The notes beneath the pieces were generated by a model. That model searched no databases. It was given only the letters and a program-made list of their open reading frames with translations, and was not told the origin of the DNA. Shown here one piece after another: positions 53,470 through 61,545 of a stretch of 64,000 bases of DNA. Position 1 is the first letter of the stretch. Every line of letters starts with the position of its first letter. The stretch comes from JAJFUE01 sp039683515. Lineage in GTDB: Bacteria > Sumerlaeota > Sumerlaeia > MVZB01. Location: NCBI GenBank assembly GCA_039683515.1, contig JBDKRG010000020.1, forward strand, positions 5,290 through 69,289, read 5' to 3'. The translations under genes were made by a program, and so were the position numbers.

Positions 53470-54750
53470 TCATTCTTTACGGCTGGATTTTCTCATTAAC
53501 CACGACGAGGCTCCAATCCCGGATACGATCGCGATGCCCACGATAATCCATATAAAACGATTGGATTGCTCGATGTTATTTCCAACCGTCATAGGCGGGG
53601 AATTAGTGTTGGAACCGTGCACCTGAGCAACATTGACCGGATTAACGTTATTTAGATCAACATGTTTCTGCGATTTGAAATCGGCGATCGAAGTCTCGAT
53701 GATGTTCGTAATTTTCCGATCAACCTGCGGTTCACTTTTCTTATTCTTCCATACTTGCGGTATGATGTTTGCGTTAGCGCTGGATTGATCCAAAAGCCGC
53801 ACTCGGGTCCCATCGGGCACATCGGGAATGAATGGATGCACAACATTGAAATCGGGTGCGGTATCTACCAATTCCCTCTTGTGTCGAACATAATAGATGC
53901 TTTGATTTGAGTCGGAATATGTCGTTGTTGCACGATATTCCGCTTCAACCGGAATCCAATGGTTACCGAATTCCTGGAATTGCACATTCCAGTACTTTAA
54001 TTCGTATGACTCCTTGTTCAGAGACAGAAACTTTGGCGCACCCGAAGGATACTCGAACTTATCCTTTGCGATTGGCTTCCCGAATAACAAGTCGTCATTG
54101 CTTTTCTGTATTTCAGCTTGGCTGATTTGATATCCATGCTGTGGATCGAACCAAATTGTATAAAGGCCGTTTGGCGTAACCGCTTTCAACACCACGCAAT
54201 CCACACCGTTGATCCTCTCTTTTTTATCCAGAACTTCTAATTTGCTTGCATGGCTCAGTACGACTTCGATTGAGATCAGGTCGCCATAAAAGATTCCGTC
54301 AAGAGAGGCCCCTGTATAGCCGTTGGCAATATATCGATCGGCACGATGCCGTTCGCTGCCAATCGACAATAACCCGGTGGCGTTATGAACCGGTGCAATA
54401 TAGGAAAACCATTGCTTGCCGTCCCAAATTGCATTAAAGGTATCGATGCTTTGGGGGTCTTGGGGTTTAATCCGGCTATCTGGCGTTTCAATTTCCCAGT
54501 TTTGGATCAAAAGGCCGATTTTCTGCCCTTCCCTGTATAAATCGGCTTCGTCGCGTCTATATTTTTTTTGATGCGTCTCGGTATCATCGGTCGTGATGAT
54601 TGAAACAGATTTCATACGCAAAGCGGCAAACGCATGTTGCTCGCGCGAATAATTCTCCAATAATGCCTTTGCATCTGACTGGGCGTTGACGTGCGCGTAG
54701 CTAAACATAACGAAAATGACCATGACGCCCAATACGAAACGATGATTCAT
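53470..54750 (-). CDS. LolA-like extracytoplasmic protein with C-terminal membrane anchor
   Basis: 426 residues from ATG 54750, with GAGGGG 7 bases upstream; the frame further up is not supported. A signal peptide (RFVLGVMVIFVMFSYAHVNA) is followed by a beta-rich body (KLEVLDKKERINGVDCVVLK, HWIPVEAEYRATTTYSDSNQ) like outer-membrane-lipoprotein-sorting proteins, then HPFIPDVPDGTRVRLLDQ, a low-complexity Asn/Ser linker, and a C-terminal span (FIWIIVGIAIVSGIGASSW) with a basic tail. It should be a periplasm-facing, single-anchored protein. It may bind the peptide or a lipid ligand. It ends 15 bases before the C39-rhodanese start. Confidence 0.75.
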   Translation of the reverse strand: MNHRFVLGVMVIFVMFSYAHVNAQSDAKALLENYSREQHAFAALRMKSVSIITTDDTETHQKKYRRDEADLYREGQKIGLLIQNWEIETPDSRIKPQDPQSIDTFNAIWDGKQWFSYIAPVHNATGLLSIGSERHRADRYIANGYTGASLDGIFYGDLISIEVVLSHASKLEVLDKKERINGVDCVVLKAVTPNGLYTIWFDPQHGYQISQAEIQKSNDDLLFGKPIAKDKFEYPSGAPKFLSLNKESYELKYWNVQFQEFGNHWIPVEAEYRATTTYSDSNQSIYYVRHKRELVDTAPDFNVVHPFIPDVPDGTRVRLLDQSSANANIIPQVWKNKKSEPQVDRKITNIIETSIADFKSQKHVDLNNVNPVNVAQVHGSNTNSPPMTVGNNIEQSNRFIWIIVGIAIVSGIGASSWLMRKSSRKE

Positions 54751-54793
54751 TTTAAACCCCTCGAACAAAAATAGTGATGATGCCTTCTGCAGA

Positions 54794-54830
54794 GGGGACA
54801 CCAAGTGTCCCATTGGAACCTGGTGTCCCC
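54794..54830. terminator. Hairpin between peptide gene and downstream genes (possible attenuator)
   Basis: GGGGACACCA pairs with TGGTGTCCCC across a 17-base loop (10-bp stem). It lies 55 bases after the peptide stop codon and before the LolA-like gene and has no U-tract. Such a structure could let the peptide mRNA be more abundant than the downstream genes. Confidence 0.5.
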
Positions 54831-54884
54831 AGTGGCTCAATCATCAGATACAGCGCCTAAAATTCACGGCGCAATTGAGCACAG

Positions 54885-55205
54885 TTATTTGGTACAGTCG
54901 TATGAGCATTCTTTTCCGACAAACCAGCTGCACTGCCTTCCGCCGGTTGTGCCCGAGCCACAATTCCCGTTGTCTTTGAGGATCTGATCTCCACCGCTCT
55001 GCTGCACATAGGTCAGATCGCCCTCATAGGTGTCCTCCGAACATGCAGAATCGCAATCTTTGCTTTTGACGCTGCAAGAAGTTAACTCGCAGCATGCGCC
55101 GCCGCGCAACCAACCTTTGCTCGCGCTGACTTCGCCCGGGCGAATCAAACCGATACATACCAGTACACACAACACACAACCCGCCAGGGATGTTGATTTC
55201 AACAT
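54885..55205 (-). CDS. Small secreted Cys-rich peptide with Gly-Gly site
   Basis: 106 residues from ATG 55205, with AAAGGAG 11 bases upstream. A signal peptide (LAGCVLCVLVCIGLI, cleavage probably near SASKG) is followed by WLRGG at 32-36, then nine Cys in 68 residues (38, 39, 44, 51, 55, 82, 92, 100, 104; ACCELTSC at its start). The Gly-Gly immediately before the Cys cluster resembles a C39 cleavage site. It is first in an operon with a C39-rhodanese fusion and a MauE-like protein, so it is the likely substrate. No known family was recognised; a toxin, signal or structural peptide are all possible. Confidence 0.78.
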   Translation of the reverse strand: MLKSTSLAGCVLCVLVCIGLIRPGEVSASKGWLRGGACCELTSCSVKSKDCDSACSEDTYEGDLTYVQQSGGDQILKDNGNCGSGTTGGRQCSWFVGKECSYDCTK

Positions 55206-55263
55206 TGGTGTAGAATCTCCTTTCTTATTTTTTGGGGCTTCGAAGGAATGACGAAGCAATAGT

Positions 55264-55292
55264 AGTAAATATACTGATTACCAGAATGTCAA
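55264..55292 (-). promoter_or_regulatory. Sigma-70-type promoter of the Cys-rich peptide operon
   Basis: On the minus strand TTGACA (55292-55287), a 17-base spacer, then TTTACT (55269-55264). The -35 matches the consensus exactly and spacing is ideal. It lies about 60 bases upstream of the peptide start codon. Confidence 0.6.
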
Positions 55293-55488
55293 CAGCAACT
55301 CATGTACGTTTTGCATACAAGATCTGAACAAGTGCAACCTGCTTTCTTGACATCGCCCTTATACTGTTTTTTCACCTCAATTGGGTTCTCTTTTTGCCCA
55401 AATCTTCTTGGCGAATCGATCCAATGCATAGGAACACAACTGACTCGAAGGGGTTACACACGCATATAACTTATATACTTTCAATCAG

Positions 55489-55698
55489 TCACACACACTT
55501 CTCTTTCGTCTCCCCCTAGAAGGCATCGTAATGGTGGTTGGAGTTGAACGGCGGATCGATATAGATCAGATCGATGCAATGATCCGGCAGCTTGGCCAGC
55601 TGCTCGAGATTGTCGCCGCAATAAATCACCCGCGTATCCAGCAGCGCCGAAGGCCGCCCGACGGGCGCCGTCGATATTTTGCCTGAAGCTTTCGCCAT
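55489..55698 (-). pseudogene. DNA methyltransferase remnant (N-terminal fragment with nonsense codon)
   Basis: The first 60 codons encode the start of a beta-class site-specific DNA methyltransferase: VIYCGDNLEQLAKLPDHCID then LIYIDPPFNSN, where DPPF is catalytic motif IV. The reading frame stops at TAG (55516-55518) and continues as GETKEKCV before TGA 55489. Intact homologues read Trp-Gly-Glu-Thr-Lys-Glu-Lys at this place, so TGG to TAG is the likely change. Everything downstream (target recognition, SAM-binding motif I) is missing. It marks the right edge of the AT-rich island and is not functional. Confidence 0.75.
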
Positions 55699-56287
55699 AT
55701 CTCGCCTGCCTACTTCTCATATTCCGCATCCGTCATTGTTCAAATCCAGACAGGATTGACAAGGGGAATCCGGCCGAGGTGGTGGGGGGGGGATCGAACA
55801 TCAACCGGAGGCTTTTTACAAAAATATGGGCGCGAAGAAAGAAACCGTTGAAAACGGTTTCGAAGAAAGGGGCGCTTGGACCCCGCGATGACTCGCGGGG
55901 TTATTGGGATGGGCGCTTAATCTCTCGGTTCAGAACTCATGCCACTGCGTTGAAACGGCCGGCGAGGGCGCCGGCCCCACAGTTTTAATCCTGTTTTTTA
56001 ATGCCGCCGTCGGCGACGTCGGCCTACTTTTTGAGAAAAACGGATTTTTTCGGGGAATCTCGTGCGATGCAAAAAAGCGTTCAGGACATCACGATCCTTG
56101 TTGCTAACCGTCTAAGTCTTGCGATATCAGCGCCCCGGCCGCGTATTTGGCAAATTTTGATGAAAATTACCCTTAGCTGTCGTTGACTTTGCCGATTCAC
56201 AGTTTTAAGATATGGCCATTTTCCGCGTGGTTTTTTCCATGCGGCATGGTTTTCCCCAGGAATTCAGCGGCATATAGGAGCCAGGAC
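55699..56287. other. 589-base intergenic region with hairpin words, no gene
   Basis: Holds GAAACCGTTGAAAACGGTTTC (a hairpin at 55841-55861, written here in full as 21 bases split by its GAA loop: GAAACCGTT / AACGGTTTC), CCCCGCGATGACTCGCGGGG (55881-55900), and a GGCCGGCGAGGGCGCCGGCC word at 55957 that recurs, one base different, inside the heparinase-like gene at 81-105. Several short frames exist, but none has a ribosome binding site or recognisable product. Confidence 0.65.
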
Positions 56288-58687
56288 GTGAGCACGAGCA
56301 GTATGAAGAAAAAGCGCGCCAAATCAACAGTTCGCACCTCGGTTGACGCGGCCAGATTATCGCTGGTCGAGAAGTATTACCTCGAGAAGTCCGGTCGCCG
56401 GGCCCTGTACGGCCCCGCCGAGAAAATCCCGGTCATCGAAGTCGGCAACTTCCCGGCGCTCGGCCGTCTGACCGCCCTGCGCTTCCTGGAGTGGGTTCTG
56501 GAGAACCCCGATGGGGTCATCAGCCTGCCGACCGGCAAGACCCCCGAATACTTCATCAGCTGGGTCAAGCACTACCTGCGCAAGTGGGAAGGCAAGAGCG
56601 TCCAGGAGGAGCTGGCGGCGATCGGCATCACGGCGCCGACGCGGCCGCAGATGGACGGCCTGAACTTCGTCCAGATCGACGAGTTCTACCCGATCGACTC
56701 GTCGCGCCACAATAGCTTCCACTACTACGTGACGCGCCACTACCTGCGCGACTTCGGCCTCAACCCCGAGCGGGCCATGCTGATCGACCCGGGCGCGATC
56801 GGCGTCAAGCCGGGCGAAGAGCTGGACATGATTTTCCCCGACGGCAAGGTCGACCTGTCGCTGCGCTCGCGCAACCCCAAGAGCGCCCTCGAAGAGCGCC
56901 AGGCCAAGATGATCGTCTCGGTCGACCAGTTCTGCTGCGAGTACGAGCAGCGGATCCGCCAGATGGGCGGCATCGGCTTCTTCCTGGGCGGCATCGGCCC
57001 GGACGGCCACATCGGCTTCAACGCGCGCGGCTCGGACCTGTTCTCGCCGACGCGCCTGACCTACACCAACTACGAGACCGAAGCGGCCGCGGCCGGCGAC
57101 CTGGGCGGCATCGAGGTCTCGCGCGGCCGTCCGGTCATCACGATCGGCCTGGGCACGATCACGTACAACCCCAACGCCGTGGCGCTGATCTTCGCCGCCG
57201 GCGAGGCCAAGGCCAAGGTCGTCGCCGACGCCGTCCAGCAGGAGCGCCACGTCCTCTACCCGGCCTCGTCCCTGCACGGCATGCCCAACGCCCGCATGTA
57301 CCTGACGACGGGCGCCACGGTCAAGCTCGAGGAGCGCCAGCTCGAGGACATCGTCAAGGCCGAGGCGATCACCGACGGCCTGATCGAGAAGCACGTCATC
57401 GACTGCGCGGTCGCCCACAAGGTCCGGCTCGACGAGCTTCAGGCGGGCGACGAGCAGGGCCGCCGCGCGCTGGCGCACATCATCGAGCGCACCGGCAAGC
57501 AGCTGCCCGAGCTGGCCGCGTTCACCCGCGAGCGCCTGCTGCAGAAGATCGACCGCGGCCTCGAGAGCATCGAGAACCAGACGCTGCTGCACACCGGCCC
57601 GCACCATGACGACATCATGCTCGGCTACATGCCGTACATCATGCATCTCGTGCGGCGCTCGACCAACTCCAACTTCTTCTACATCCTGACGAGCGGCTTC
57701 ACGTCGGTGACGAACAACTTTCTGGCCAACCTGCTGGGCGACGTCCAGGAATTCATGACCACCGGCCTGTTCGACGAGGACCAGGCCAACGGCGACCTCG
57801 AGCCGGGCAACAAGGCGGCGCGCGCCGTCGAAGTCTTCCGCTACCTGGACGGCATCGCGGCCCGCAACGACAAGCAGATGCGGCTGGCCCAGGCGCGCCG
57901 CACGCTCGTCAACCTGATCTCGGTCTACGAGGACGAGGACTTCGACAACCTTTCGCACCGGATCGGCGAAACGCTCAACTACCTGTCGACGCTCTACCCG
58001 GGCAAGAAGGACATCCCGATCGTCCAGCGGCTCAAGGGGATGCAGCGCGAATACGAGGAAGAGCTCGTGTGGGCGTACGTGGGGGCCGGCCCCGACCGCG
58101 TCTTCCACGGCCGGCTCGGCTTCTACACCGGCGACATCTTCACCGAGCAGCCGACGCGCGGCCGCGACGTCGAGCCGGTCCTGGCCCGCCTGCACAAGAT
58201 CAAGCCGACGATCCTGACGCTGGCGTTCGATCCCGAGGGCGCCGGCCCGGACACGCACTACAAGGTCCTGCAGGTCCTGCACGAGGCGCTGCAGATCTAC
58301 CACGAGCAGACCGGCTGCTCGCCGAAGGTGTGGGGCTACCGCAACGTGTGGCACCGGTTCCACCCGGCCGACGCCAACGTGTTCATCCCGGCGTCGTTCA
58401 ACACGATGGCGATCATGGAGCACGCGTTCATGCACTGCATGGGCTCGCAGCGGGCGGCCTCGTTCCCGAGCTACGAATTCGACGGCCCGTTCTGCCAGCT
58501 GGCGCAGAAGCTGTGGGTCGAGCAGTACAACACGATCGAAACGTGCCTCGGCGAGATGTTCTTCATCGAGAACCCGAACCCGCGGCTGCGCGCGGCGCGC
58601 GGCTTCGTGTTCCTGAAGATGATGGAGCTCGACGAGTTCTCCGGTCAGGCCCGCCGGCTGGCGTCGCTGACGGAGGGGGAAAAGTAA
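56288..58687 (+). CDS. Glucosamine-6-phosphate deaminase-like domain fused to PIG-L/LmbE deacetylase domain
   Basis: 799 residues from GTG 56288, chosen because AGGAG lies 7 bases upstream; ATG 56303 is an alternative. The N-terminal NagB/sugar-phosphate-isomerase domain (about 55-390) has VISLPTGKTPEYF, FVQIDEFYPIDSS, GGIGPDGHIGFNARGSD. The C-terminal PIG-L domain (about 430-700) has HTGPHHDDIMLGYMP, the zinc site of LmbE-like N-deacetylases. The fusion is known as a putative NagB-like protein in Bacteroidetes and related groups. It should deacetylate and deaminate an amino sugar, feeding glycolysis. A long inverted repeat and the cstA gene follow. Confidence 0.9.
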   Translation: MSTSSMKKKRAKSTVRTSVDAARLSLVEKYYLEKSGRRALYGPAEKIPVIEVGNFPALGRLTALRFLEWVLENPDGVISLPTGKTPEYFISWVKHYLRKWEGKSVQEELAAIGITAPTRPQMDGLNFVQIDEFYPIDSSRHNSFHYYVTRHYLRDFGLNPERAMLIDPGAIGVKPGEELDMIFPDGKVDLSLRSRNPKSALEERQAKMIVSVDQFCCEYEQRIRQMGGIGFFLGGIGPDGHIGFNARGSDLFSPTRLTYTNYETEAAAAGDLGGIEVSRGRPVITIGLGTITYNPNAVALIFAAGEAKAKVVADAVQQERHVLYPASSLHGMPNARMYLTTGATVKLEERQLEDIVKAEAITDGLIEKHVIDCAVAHKVRLDELQAGDEQGRRALAHIIERTGKQLPELAAFTRERLLQKIDRGLESIENQTLLHTGPHHDDIMLGYMPYIMHLVRRSTNSNFFYILTSGFTSVTNNFLANLLGDVQEFMTTGLFDEDQANGDLEPGNKAARAVEVFRYLDGIAARNDKQMRLAQARRTLVNLISVYEDEDFDNLSHRIGETLNYLSTLYPGKKDIPIVQRLKGMQREYEEELVWAYVGAGPDRVFHGRLGFYTGDIFTEQPTRGRDVEPVLARLHKIKPTILTLAFDPEGAGPDTHYKVLQVLHEALQIYHEQTGCSPKVWGYRNVWHRFHPADANVFIPASFNTMAIMEHAFMHCMGSQRAASFPSYEFDGPFCQLAQKLWVEQYNTIETCLGEMFFIENPNPRLRAARGFVFLKMMELDEFSGQARRLASLTEGEK

Positions 58688-58692
58688 AAGAC

Positions 58693-58766
58693 AAGAGATG
58701 AGCTTTGAGAGATGAGAGATGAGACCTGAAAAATCTCATCTCTCATATTTCATCTCTCATCTCTTT
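58693..58766. repeat. Inverted repeat of the GAGATGA word family
   Basis: Left part AAGAGATGAGCTTTGAGAGA... (58693-58725) and right part ...TTTCATCTCTCATCTCTT (58733-58766) form an imperfect stem of about 30 bp with a short loop. It begins 6 bases after the NagB/PIG-L stop and ends 20 before the cstA start. Confidence 0.85.
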
Positions 58767-58786
58767 CTGTTTGAGGACCGCGCATC

Positions 58787-60682
58787 ATGAATTCCCTTTG
58801 GCTCGTCATCGGCGCATTCGCGGCGTTCGCCGTCGCGTATCGATTCTACGGGGCCTTCCTCGCCGCCAAGGTCGCGGCGCTCGACGACAGCCGCGCCACA
58901 CCGGCCCACCGCCTACGCGACGGCGTCGATTATCACCCCACCAACAGGCTCGTTTTGTTCGGGCACCATTTCGCGGCGATCGCCGGGCCCGGGCCGCTGG
59001 TCGGCCCCGTTCTGGCCGCGCAGTGGGGCTACTTTCCCGGCTTCATCTGGATCGTGATCGGCGCGTGCCTGGCCGGCGGCGTCCACGACTTCATCGTGCT
59101 GTGGGGCTCGGTGCGCAAGGACGGCCGCTCGCTGCCGCGCATCGCGCGCGAAACGATCGGACCGCTCGCCGGATTCACGACATCGATCGCCACGTTGTTC
59201 ATCGTGGTCAGCATCCTGGCGAGCGTCGCGATCGTCGTCGTCAACGCCCTGGCCGAAAGCCCGTGGGGGATGTTCACGATCGTCTGCACGATCCCGGCGG
59301 CGCTGCTGACCGGCGCGTGGATGTACAAGATCCGTCCCGGCCACATCGGCGAGGCCTCCGCCGTCGGCGTCACGATCGTGCTGCTGGGCGTCCTGCTCGG
59401 CAAGCCGTTCGCCGACTCGTTCGCCGCGCCGTGGCTGCTGTTCGAGCCGCGCACGCTCTCGATCATGCTCCCCTGCTATGCGTTCGTCGCCTCGGTCCTG
59501 CCGGTGTGGGTGCTGATGTGCCCGCGCGACTACCTGAGCTCCTACATGAAGATCGGCGTCATCGCGATGCTCGCCGGCGGGATCCTGTTCGTGCATCCGG
59601 ATTTGAAGATGCCGGCGACGACCCCGTTCCTGAGCAACGGCCCGGTGATCAGCGGCCCGGTGTGGCCATTCGTGTGCATCGTGATCATGTGCGGCGCGCT
59701 GTCGGGGTTCCACGCGCTGGTGGCATCGGGCACGACGCCCAAGATGATCTACAAGGAATCGCATATCAAGCCGATCGGTTACGGCGCGATGATCCTCGAG
59801 GGCGCCGTGGCGCTGATGGCCCTCATCGCCGCCTGCGCGTTGGAGCCGGGCGACTACTTCGCAATCAACATGGCGCAAAAGACGCCCGCCCAGCAGAAAA
59901 ACTACACGCAGTTCGTCGCCTCCACCCACAACGCCGGCTGGGACATCAGCCCGAAGGAACTGCCGCTGCTCGAGCAGGAAGTCCAGGAAGACCTGCGCGG
60001 GCGGACCGGCGGCGCGGTGACGCTCGCCGTCGGCATGGCCAAGGTCTTCGCCAACATCCCCGGCATGCGCACGCTGATGGCCTACTGGTATCACTTCGTG
60101 ATCATGTTCGAGGCGCTGTTCATTTTGACGCTGCTCGAAACCGGGACGCGCGTGGCGAGGTTCGTGTTCCAGGAAGCGGTCGCGTATTTCAAGCCGAGCG
60201 CGGCGACCGGCGGCGGCCAGGTCAACTGGTTCTCGAACGTGGCCCTGAGCGCCGCCGCCTGCGCCGCCTGGGGCTACCTGCTCTGCAACAACAACATCAA
60301 CACGCTGTGGCGCATGCTCGGGATTTCGAACCAGCTCCTGGCCGCGATCGCGCTGGCCGTCGGCACGACCTACATCCTCGTCCACTCGCCGAAGCGCGTT
60401 TATGCGCTCTGCGCGGGGATCCCGTGGGCGTTCGCGATCGTCACGATCGTGACCGGCAGCGTGATGAGCATCCAGCAGTGGTGGGGGCAGATCCCGTCGC
60501 AGACCGACCCCGGCCAGGTGATCCAGCTGCGGCTGATGTGCGTGCTGGGTTCGATCATGCTCGTCCTGACCGCCCTGATCACGATCGACGCCGTAAGGAA
60601 ATGGATCATCATTCTCTCGCGCCCGCCGCACAAGCCGCACCCGAAGCACGTGGAAGAGCCGATCGAGGCGATTGCGAAGTAG
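58787..60682 (+). CDS. cstA: Carbon starvation protein A family transporter
   Basis: 631 residues with about fifteen spans. The family signatures are RDGVDYHPTNRLVLFGHHFA and AIAGPGPLVGPVLAAQWGY near the N-terminus and GVHDFIVLWGSVRKDGRSL. CstA-type carriers import peptides or pyruvate in an H+-dependent manner under nutrient limitation. A hydrophilic insert lies at about residues 360-405 (NYTQFVASTHNAGWDISPKE), as in the CstA subgroup of these phyla. The start has GAGGA 11 bases upstream. The usual small YbdD partner is not adjacent. Confidence 0.94.
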   Translation: MNSLWLVIGAFAAFAVAYRFYGAFLAAKVAALDDSRATPAHRLRDGVDYHPTNRLVLFGHHFAAIAGPGPLVGPVLAAQWGYFPGFIWIVIGACLAGGVHDFIVLWGSVRKDGRSLPRIARETIGPLAGFTTSIATLFIVVSILASVAIVVVNALAESPWGMFTIVCTIPAALLTGAWMYKIRPGHIGEASAVGVTIVLLGVLLGKPFADSFAAPWLLFEPRTLSIMLPCYAFVASVLPVWVLMCPRDYLSSYMKIGVIAMLAGGILFVHPDLKMPATTPFLSNGPVISGPVWPFVCIVIMCGALSGFHALVASGTTPKMIYKESHIKPIGYGAMILEGAVALMALIAACALEPGDYFAINMAQKTPAQQKNYTQFVASTHNAGWDISPKELPLLEQEVQEDLRGRTGGAVTLAVGMAKVFANIPGMRTLMAYWYHFVIMFEALFILTLLETGTRVARFVFQEAVAYFKPSAATGGGQVNWFSNVALSAAACAAWGYLLCNNNINTLWRMLGISNQLLAAIALAVGTTYILVHSPKRVYALCAGIPWAFAIVTIVTGSVMSIQQWWGQIPSQTDPGQVIQLRLMCVLGSIMLVLTALITIDAVRKWIIILSRPPHKPHPKHVEEPIEAIAK

Positions 60683-60707
60683 GATATGACACGGGGCACC
60701 GGTTGTT

Positions 60708-60802
60708 TTCTGTCGCCCCTGCCGGGGCTTTCGGATAACTTAAACGCCAATATCCCAGGGCTGACGCCCTGGGCTACCTTCTGTCGCCCCTGCCGGGGCT
60801 TT
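60708..60802 (+). repeat. Direct repeat pair of TCGCCCCTGCCGGGGC word around a GGGCTGACGCCC hairpin
   Basis: Two identical 24-base copies (60708-60731 and 60779-60802; core TGTCGCCCCTGCCGGGGCTT) flank the hairpin CCCAGGGCTGACGCCCTGGG (60754-60773). The core occurs again at 44705-44726. It lies between cstA and trmB. Confidence 0.9.
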
Positions 60803-60813
60803 GCTGGCCGCGA

Positions 60814-61455
60814 ATGACGTCGAACAAACCCATTTCTGAAGACGCACTGAAGCTTGAAATCCCCTTGAAATCGATGGCTCCGCCGCTGGATTGGGCGGCG
60901 CTGTTCGGGGGCGCGGCGACCAACGCCATCGAGATCGGCACGGGCAACGGGATCTTTCTCGCCTCCGAGGCGGCGAAACTCCCCGAGATCAGCTTCATCG
61001 GCATCGAACGCGACCTCGAGTTCTATTACAAGATGGTCCGCCGCGTGCACGAGGCCGGCCTCGCCAACGTGCGCACCACGCCGACCGACGCCATCGACCT
61101 GCTCGACGACTGGATCCCGGAGCGGTCGGTCGCGCGGATTTACTGCTACTTCAGCGACCCGTGGCACAAGCGCCGCCACGCCGCGCGGCGGGTGCTCCAC
61201 CCGGCCAACCTTCCGCGCCTCGAGCGAGTCTTGATACCCGGCGGCGAGCTGCGGTTCAAGACCGACGTCGGCTATTATTTCAACCTCGCGGTGACGGCCT
61301 TGCGCAAGCAGCCCGGCTGGACGATCATCGAAAGCGCCCGGCTGCCGCCCCCCGACGCCGGCAAGGGCGAGGTCACCAGCAACTTCGAGCGCAAGGCACG
61401 CGAGGCCGGCAGCGAGGTGTGGGGACTGACGGCAAAATACGGATTGAACCACTGA
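60814..61455 (+). CDS. trmB: tRNA (guanine-N7-)-methyltransferase
   Basis: 213 residues. A SAM-dependent Rossmann enzyme that methylates G46 in the tRNA variable loop. Motifs: IEIGTGNGIFL (SAM binding), GIERDLEF, YFSDPWHKRRHAARR and the C-terminal TSNFERKAREAG. ATG 60814 has no clear Shine-Dalgarno. The final codons and stop (LNH, TGA) fall inside the left arm of a CACGGAGA inverted repeat, so the repeat has rewritten the 3' end of the gene. Confidence 0.95.
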   Translation: MTSNKPISEDALKLEIPLKSMAPPLDWAALFGGAATNAIEIGTGNGIFLASEAAKLPEISFIGIERDLEFYYKMVRRVHEAGLANVRTTPTDAIDLLDDWIPERSVARIYCYFSDPWHKRRHAARRVLHPANLPRLERVLIPGGELRFKTDVGYYFNLAVTALRKQPGWTIIESARLPPPDAGKGEVTSNFERKAREAGSEVWGLTAKYGLNH

Positions 61456-61525
61456 GACACGGAGACACAGAGACTATGGAAAAGAAATTTGGTTTTCTCC
61501 GTGTCTCTGTGTCTCCGTGGTTCAA
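61444..61525. repeat. 30-bp inverted repeat of the CACGGAGA word family overlapping trmB stop
   Basis: Left arm TTGAACCACTGAGACACGGA... (61444-61473) and right arm ...TCTCTGTGTCTCCGTGGTTCAA's last 20 bases TCTGTGTCTCCGTGGTTCAA (61506-61525) pair with one mismatch over 30 bp; the loop is 22 bases. Nearly identical in sequence to the repeat at 26493-26621. It contains the trmB stop codon. Confidence 0.9.
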
Positions 61526-61545
61526 TTTTGATGTTGAGGATTAAA

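Noticed and set aside
55481..55729. 82-residue minus-strand frame overlapping the methyltransferase remnant
   Set aside because: It is the alternative frame of the remnant; the DPPF motif belongs to the other frame.
56357..58435. 692-residue minus-strand frame opposite the NagB/PIG-L fusion
   Set aside because: Shadow of a gene with recognised domains on the other strand.
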